DNA from: Bradyrhizobiaceae bacterium PARB1
GTDB lineage: Bacteria; Pseudomonadota; Alphaproteobacteria; Rhizobiales; Xanthobacteraceae
NCBI GenBank assembly: GCA_002256345.1
Contig: NKIY01000005.1
Coordinates: 562,485-626,484, forward strand
DNA length: 64,000 bases
Direction of reading: 5' to 3'
The notes under the pieces are model-generated. The model made no database searches. It worked only from the letters and a program-made list of their open reading frames with translations, and was not told the DNA's origin. The translations under genes and the position numbers were made by a program. Positions 60,303 to 64,000 of the stretch are shown one piece after another; position 1 is the stretch's first letter, and every line of letters begins with the position of its first letter.

Positions 60303-62171
60303 GTGTCCAAGTCCCCCGTCGTCACCATCGACAATCACCCCGGCCGCTCCGCGCAGACCATCGGCATGGCGCGCGTGCTCGGTACGGACGAGACGCTCAT
60401 TCACGAGCCGTCGGTGGGCGTGGTGGGCACCAAGGGCGACAGCCAGTGCTATATGGGCGTGATGTCCAAGGTTGACGCGATCCACGAGAGCCTGAAGAAG
60501 AAGATCGGCCGCGGCGCGGGCCAGCTGCCCTATCGCCTCGTCCAGCCCGAATACACCATCGCCACCTCGGACGGCATCCGCAACGGCACGCGCGAAATGC
60601 GCTACTCGCTGATCGGCCGCGAAGTCACCAACGACGCGCTGTCGGAGCATCTCTCCGCCACCGGCCTGCTCGGCACCATCGCCGTGGTCGCCTGCGACAA
60701 GCCGCCGGTCGGCACGCTGGCTGCGCTGCTCGAACACAACGAGCCGGCGATCATCATGTCGGACGGCTCGATCCATCCGGGCGAAGATCCGAAGACCGGC
60801 GAGAAGCTGGACATCGTCAGCGCCTATCAGGTCGCCGGCAATCCGGATGCCGAGTATCGCCACCACATCGCCTGCCATGCCTGCCCGGGCATCGGCTCCT
60901 GCGGCGGCATCTTCACCTACAACACCATGCAGACCTTCATCGGTGTGGTGGGCATGCAGCCGCTGCACATGGTGGCGCCGCCATCCGACGATCCGCGCCG
61001 CCTGAAGGAATTTCCGGAGCAGCTGGTCGGCTATCTCTCGAATATGATCGCGAAAGGCATCAAGCCGCGCGACATCGTCAGCCGTGACTCGATCCGCAAC
61101 GCCGTGATCGTCTCGCTCGCCATCGGCGGCTCGACCAACGTCACCCTGCATGCGCCGGAAATCGCGCGCGCCGCTGGCTTCAGCGACTTCTGGAAGGAAG
61201 TCATGACGCCGCAGGAATTCAACTATCTCTCGCAATATGTCGTGCCTGTCCTCACCGATGCGCGCCCCTACGGCAAGTATTCGATGGTGGACATCGACAA
61301 TGTCGGCGGCGTGCAGGTGATCGTGCGCGAGCTGATGGAAGCCGGCCTGATCAATGGCGACGTGCTGACCTGCACCGGCGAGACGCTGGCCGAGCAGATC
61401 AAGCGCTTGGAGACCAAACCGGCCGACGGCAAGGTCGTCTACAACGTCGCGAAGCCGTACAAGCCGACCGGTGGCCTGCGCGTACTCGGCGGCAACCTGT
61501 CGCCGGAATTCTCCGCGATCCTCAAGCTTGCCGGCGTCGAAGGCGGCCTCGAGGACAATCGCTTCCGTGGCACCGCGCGCGTGTTCGAAGGCGAGCGTGG
61601 CCTGATCGCGGCGCTCGACCAGCATCCGGAAAAATTCCAGAACCACGACATGGTCATCGTGCGTTACGACGGCCCGGTGGGTGCGCCCGGCATGCCGGAA
61701 ATGCTCGACCCGACCTCGCGCATCACCACGCTGTGCCGCGAACGCAACATCGTTGTCGGCCTGATGACCGATGCGCGCTTCTCGGGCGGCTCGGTCGGTC
61801 TGGTCATCGGCCATGTCGGTCCGGAAGCCGCCCTCGGCGGCTCCATCGCGCTGGTGGAAGACGGCGACGAGATCATCGCCGATCTCAACAAGAACGAACT
61901 CAACTGCACCGAGCTGCAGGACGCTGCGACCTACAGCAAGCGCAAGGCGGCGTGGGACAAGGTGGTCGCCGACAATGGCGGCATCCATCCGAGCTGCGGC
62001 GACGCCGATACGCGCCTGCTGCATCGTGCGCGACAGACCGCTGTGCCCGCCACCCGTGGCGCCGGCCTGCATCCGAACCGCGAAGTCTGGGTGCGCAACC
62101 AGCGCGAGGCCAAGCGCTCCGGCTTCGTGCCGAAGAACAAGCACCGCCCGGAGGCGGACAAAGCCTTCTAA
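60303..62171 (+). CDS. ilvD: IlvD/Edd-family dehydratase (dihydroxy-acid dehydratase-like)
   Basis: A 622-residue iron-sulfur dehydratase; the family removes water from dihydroxy acids in branched-chain amino acid synthesis or from sugar acids. GAAGGA precedes the GTG start. Candidate cluster ligands are Cys49 (KGDSQCYMG), Cys131 (ACDKPPVGT) and Cys200 (GIGSCGGIFTYNTM), and Lys133 may be the carbamylated metal ligand. TDARFSGGSVGLVIGHVGPEA is the C-terminal family motif. The N-terminal motif differs from the usual PCN context and the second Cys has VG where PGM is common, so it may belong to a side branch; the symbol names the family only. Confidence 0.82.
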   Translation: MSKSPVVTIDNHPGRSAQTIGMARVLGTDETLIHEPSVGVVGTKGDSQCYMGVMSKVDAIHESLKKKIGRGAGQLPYRLVQPEYTIATSDGIRNGTREMRYSLIGREVTNDALSEHLSATGLLGTIAVVACDKPPVGTLAALLEHNEPAIIMSDGSIHPGEDPKTGEKLDIVSAYQVAGNPDAEYRHHIACHACPGIGSCGGIFTYNTMQTFIGVVGMQPLHMVAPPSDDPRRLKEFPEQLVGYLSNMIAKGIKPRDIVSRDSIRNAVIVSLAIGGSTNVTLHAPEIARAAGFSDFWKEVMTPQEFNYLSQYVVPVLTDARPYGKYSMVDIDNVGGVQVIVRELMEAGLINGDVLTCTGETLAEQIKRLETKPADGKVVYNVAKPYKPTGGLRVLGGNLSPEFSAILKLAGVEGGLEDNRFRGTARVFEGERGLIAALDQHPEKFQNHDMVIVRYDGPVGAPGMPEMLDPTSRITTLCRERNIVVGLMTDARFSGGSVGLVIGHVGPEAALGGSIALVEDGDEIIADLNKNELNCTELQDAATYSKRKAAWDKVVADNGGIHPSCGDADTRLLHRARQTAVPATRGAGLHPNREVWVRNQREAKRSGFVPKNKHRPEADKAF

Positions 62172-62197
62172 AAGCCACCGACCAACATTGTGATGAT

Positions 62198-62230
62198 CGG
62201 CCCGGTGGCACCAGCCATCGGGCCGTTTTT
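62198..62230 (+). terminator. Rho-independent terminator after the IlvD-type gene
   Basis: CGGCCCGGTGGC (62198-62209) pairs with GCCATCGGGCCG (62214-62225) with one G-T pair and loop ACCA, followed by five T. It ends the dehydratase transcript before the GreA-like gene. Confidence 0.9.
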
Positions 62231-62261
62231 CTTCGCAGCAGAGCCGCAAGAGGAGCACGCC

Positions 62262-62744
62262 ATGAGCGTCGCCTTCACCAAGGAAGACAGCGCCGAAACG
62301 GCCTCGGAGACCCAGCTCCCCGACCGTCCGATCTCGCCGCATCCGAATCTCGTGACGGCGGACGGATTACGGGCGCTCGAACGGCAGCTTGCCGAGGCGC
62401 AGCAGGCCTATGAGGCGGCGTCCGGCATCGACGACGTGAACGAGAAGCGTCGGCAGCAGGCACTGCCGCTGCGCGATGCCCGCTATTTCTCGGAGCGCGT
62501 GCGCACGGCGCAGGTGATCGACCCGCCATCATCGAACGATGTGGTGGCGTTCGGCAGCACCGTCACCTTCGAGCGCGACGACGGACGCATTCAGACCTAT
62601 CGCATCGTCGGGGAAGACGAAGCCGATCCGAAAGCAGGATCAATTTCGTTCGTCTCGCCGGTAGCGCAGCTGCTGATGGGCAAGTCGGTCGGCGACGTCG
62701 CTGTCATGTCAGGGCACGAGCTCGAAATCACCGAGATCGCCTGA
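62262..62744 (+). CDS. GreA/GreB-family transcription elongation factor-like protein
   Basis: A 160-residue protein. After an acidic N-terminal tail comes a coiled-coil (about 35-90: VTADGLRALERQLAEAQQAYEAA..RRQQALPLRDARYFSERVRTAQVIDPP), then the GreA C-terminal FKBP-like domain (VVAFGSTVTFERDDGRIQTYRIVGEDEADPKAGSISFVSPVAQLLMGKSVGD). GAGGAG before ATG 62262 decides the start; the in-frame GTG 62190 lies inside the terminator. The tip sequence differs from the GDLxENAEY of GreA, so cleavage-factor activity is uncertain; it may be a Rnk/Gfh-like modulator. Confidence 0.8.
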   Translation: MSVAFTKEDSAETASETQLPDRPISPHPNLVTADGLRALERQLAEAQQAYEAASGIDDVNEKRRQQALPLRDARYFSERVRTAQVIDPPSSNDVVAFGSTVTFERDDGRIQTYRIVGEDEADPKAGSISFVSPVAQLLMGKSVGDVAVMSGHELEITEIA

Positions 62745-62811
62745 CTCGACGATTGCCGGACACGGATCGGTTCCCGTCGCTCGGGAGTTTGCTTCAAGCG
62801 GCTAGAATCTT

Positions 62812-62935
62812 GTCCCGGAAGCGATGCGGCGCAAAGTGCCGCTTCGCAGAGCCGGGACCGTGCCACACGCCGGAGTTCGTTACGATCCCGGTTCTGCGCT
62901 GCAGCGCTTCACGCTGCAGCGCGCCAAGGACGAGA
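62812..62935. repeat. Dispersed palindromic repeat, family C copy 3
   Basis: About 124 bp that match copy 2 closely in the left half (GCGATGCGGCGC, AGTGCCGCTTCGCAGAGCC), with a degenerate right end (GCGCCAAGGACGAGAT). It lies in the convergent gap between the GreA-like and cytochrome genes and holds a further hairpin GCTGCAGCG / CGCTGCAGC. Confidence 0.75.
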
Positions 62936-62963
62936 TCCAGTATTCAACTCAGGTAGATCGACT

Positions 62964-63581
62964 CTATTTGACTGGACAGGCCGCGCCGCTCTTCGCCCAT
63001 GCTTCGACAAGAGCGCCAGCCGCAGCCTGCGTCCCCGGCGCAGGTTCGCGTCCGTAGCCCGGCGCCCAGGCCCAGCCGACCAGCGTGTCCTTGCCGATAT
63101 GGTCGATGAGATCCTCGACCTTGCGACCGCCATTGCGGGCGGGGTCTTTGATCTGCGCGCAGATTTCGGCGACCGTCTTGCCTTCCCATGCCATCTCGAT
63201 CGGCGCGAGATGCCACTCGTGATGGCCCGGGATACGGCCGGGTTCGAAATTGGCGTTGCCATGGCAGGAATTGCAGCGCATCTCGGCGGTGCCGTGACCA
63301 TCGGTGCCACGCGTCACCGGCGGTTGATGCAGGCGGCGCATGTCGCCCTGGCGCGGCATGTTGCTTACGGGATGACAATTCGTGCAACGCGGATGCGTCA
63401 GCACCTTGCCGAGCTCAGTGAAGATCGCAGCAGAGCGCGCATTGACATCGGCGATGCCGTCGAAGCTCTCGGGCGGCACCAGTCCCTTTGCTCCGCCCTG
63501 CCCCGCGGCATAGGCCGTGAGCATGCTCATGCCGAGCGTCGCGACCACGACCAGAGCCTTGAGGCGCGTCTCGGTCATCAT
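62964..63581 (-). CDS. Exported diheme-motif cytochrome c, molybdenum hydroxylase electron acceptor
   Basis: A 205-residue protein with signal peptide (MMTETRLKALVVVATLGMSMLTAYAAGQ). Two heme-binding motifs are visible, CTNCH in RCTNCHPVSNMPRQG and CNSCH in EMRCNSCHGNANF, followed by the Trp/His-rich HHEWHLAPIEMAWEG and a C-terminal CPVK. ATG 63581 overlaps the stop of the [2Fe-2S] subunit (ATGA), so the two are translated together. It should accept electrons from a periplasmic or membrane-attached molybdenum hydroxylase and pass them to the respiratory chain. Confidence 0.8.
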   Translation of the reverse strand: MMTETRLKALVVVATLGMSMLTAYAAGQGGAKGLVPPESFDGIADVNARSAAIFTELGKVLTHPRCTNCHPVSNMPRQGDMRRLHQPPVTRGTDGHGTAEMRCNSCHGNANFEPGRIPGHHEWHLAPIEMAWEGKTVAEICAQIKDPARNGGRKVEDLIDHIGKDTLVGWAWAPGYGREPAPGTQAAAGALVEAWAKSGAACPVK

Positions 63582-64000
63582 CCGCGCGCCTCCTGCGTGA
63601 GGTAGCGCTTCGGCTCCGCAAGGATCACATCGCGGACGGCCTCGTGATATTTGACATAGCCGGTGCAACGACACAGATGCCCATCGAGCGCTTCGGCGAT
63701 CAGCGCCTCCAGCCCGCCCCGCGGCACCGGCGTCTTCTCCAGACGCTCGAGGAACACCTGGCCTTCATTGAGGAAACCGGCGGTGCAATAGCCGCACTGG
63801 AACGCGAAATGCGCGATGAAGGCCTTCTGCAGCGGCGACAGCTCGCCGTTCTTCGCGTGGCCTTCCACCGTGCGAATGGTCTTGCCGTGAAAGCTGGCAG
63901 CCGACACGACGCAGGTCGGACTGGTGTGGCTGCTGCCATCGGGCTCATCGACGATGACGGCGCAGCTCAGGCACTGCGCAGCGCCGCAGCCGAATTTGGT
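63578..64000 (-). CDS. [2Fe-2S] subunit of a xanthine dehydrogenase/isoquinoline oxidoreductase-type hydroxylase, 3' part
   Basis: The frame stays open to the right edge, so the 5' end lies outside; the ATG at 63907 is internal. The visible 140 residues start TKFGCGAAQCLSCAVIVDE, the plant-type ferredoxin cluster motif (C-G-x3-C-x2-C), with the fourth Cys in SPTCVVSAA. The second helical domain has FQCGYCTAGFLNEGQ and DGHLCRCTGYVKYHEAV, the four cysteines of the second cluster. This is the IorA/CoxS/XdhC-type small subunit. The catalytic molybdopterin subunit would be upstream, outside the window. Substrate unknown. Confidence 0.88.
   Translation of the reverse strand, partial: TKFGCGAAQCLSCAVIVDEPDGSSHTSPTCVVSAASFHGKTIRTVEGHAKNGELSPLQKAFIAHFAFQCGYCTAGFLNEGQVFLERLEKTPVPRGGLEALIAEALDGHLCRCTGYVKYHEAVRDVILAEPKRYLTQEARG

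Noticed and set aside
61031-61909. Short minus-strand frames within the IlvD-type gene
   Set aside because: All antisense to a strongly supported gene and without ribosome sites or motifs.
60216-62342. 708-codon open frame on the minus strand
   Set aside because: It is antisense to the whole IlvD-type gene, has Arg/His/Asp-rich composition typical of a GC-rich shadow frame, and no family motif.
1-64000. CRISPR arrays, transposases, prophage genes, toxin-antitoxin pairs
   Set aside because: No direct-repeat/spacer arrays and no proteins with those signatures were found; the repeats present are palindromic intergenic elements.

Overview
The window looks like a chromosome segment of an alphaproteobacterium of the Bradyrhizobium / Rhodopseudomonas / Afipia / Tardiphaga group. 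This is an inference from high GC content, an RpoH-type sigma factor with the family's QKKLFFNLR box, a small DUF6476-like protein next to an RluA enzyme, a DUF1272 protein, and several dispersed palindromic repeats of a kind I remember from these genomes. No transposase, integrase, phage or CRISPR locus was seen. One tRNA gene (Glu, anticodon CUC) is present.

Layout. 1-2.9 kb: the end of cobS, a tyrosine phosphatase, a carbamoylase-type M20 amidase and a short-chain dehydrogenase. 2.9-3.8 kb: a hairpin repeat followed by a highly structured non-coding element. 3.8-5.3 kb: two paralogous, divergent MarR regulators. 5.7-10.3 kb: a complete branched-chain-amino-acid-type ABC importer, split after its first gene by a strong palindromic repeat. 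10.4-23.1 kb: amino-acid and peptide catabolism, with a D-threonine-aldolase-like PLP enzyme, a dipeptide-type ABC importer with fused ATPases, an FAD amine oxidoreductase, a VOC protein, and an operon of a hydroxylysine-kinase-like kinase, an AGXT2L-like PLP enzyme and an M20 dipeptidase. 23.4-25.8 kb: an MscS channel and small secreted or membrane proteins.

25.9-49.7 kb is an exopolysaccharide locus of the Wzx/Wzy type. It holds UDP-glucose dehydrogenase, an FkbM methyltransferase, the priming sugar transferase, a metallophosphatase, a Wza-like export protein, a beta-barrel protein, a fused Wzc/BY-kinase, a polymerase, three GT4-type transferases, a WecG/TagA transferase, two acyltransferases and a flippase. 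It also holds two glycoside hydrolases: a Tat-type GH10 enzyme and a 1047-residue RTX protein with an exact 95-residue repeat. Precursor supply, repeat-unit assembly, flipping, polymerisation, export and probable trimming are all in one block; the RTX secretion pump is not in the window.

50-64 kb is mostly housekeeping: a 3-hydroxyacyl-CoA dehydrogenase, a DUF1272 protein, a carboxymuconolactone-decarboxylase-like protein, tRNA-Glu, an RluA pseudouridine synthase, rpoH with a clear terminator, a TadG-like protein, two small secreted proteins, a HerA-like ATPase, a DEDDh exonuclease, an IlvD-family dehydratase, a GreA-like protein, and the start of a molybdenum-hydroxylase operon (diheme cytochrome c and [2Fe-2S] subunit) that runs off the right edge. 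At least four dispersed palindromic repeat families lie between genes, several in convergent gaps or directly after stop codons.
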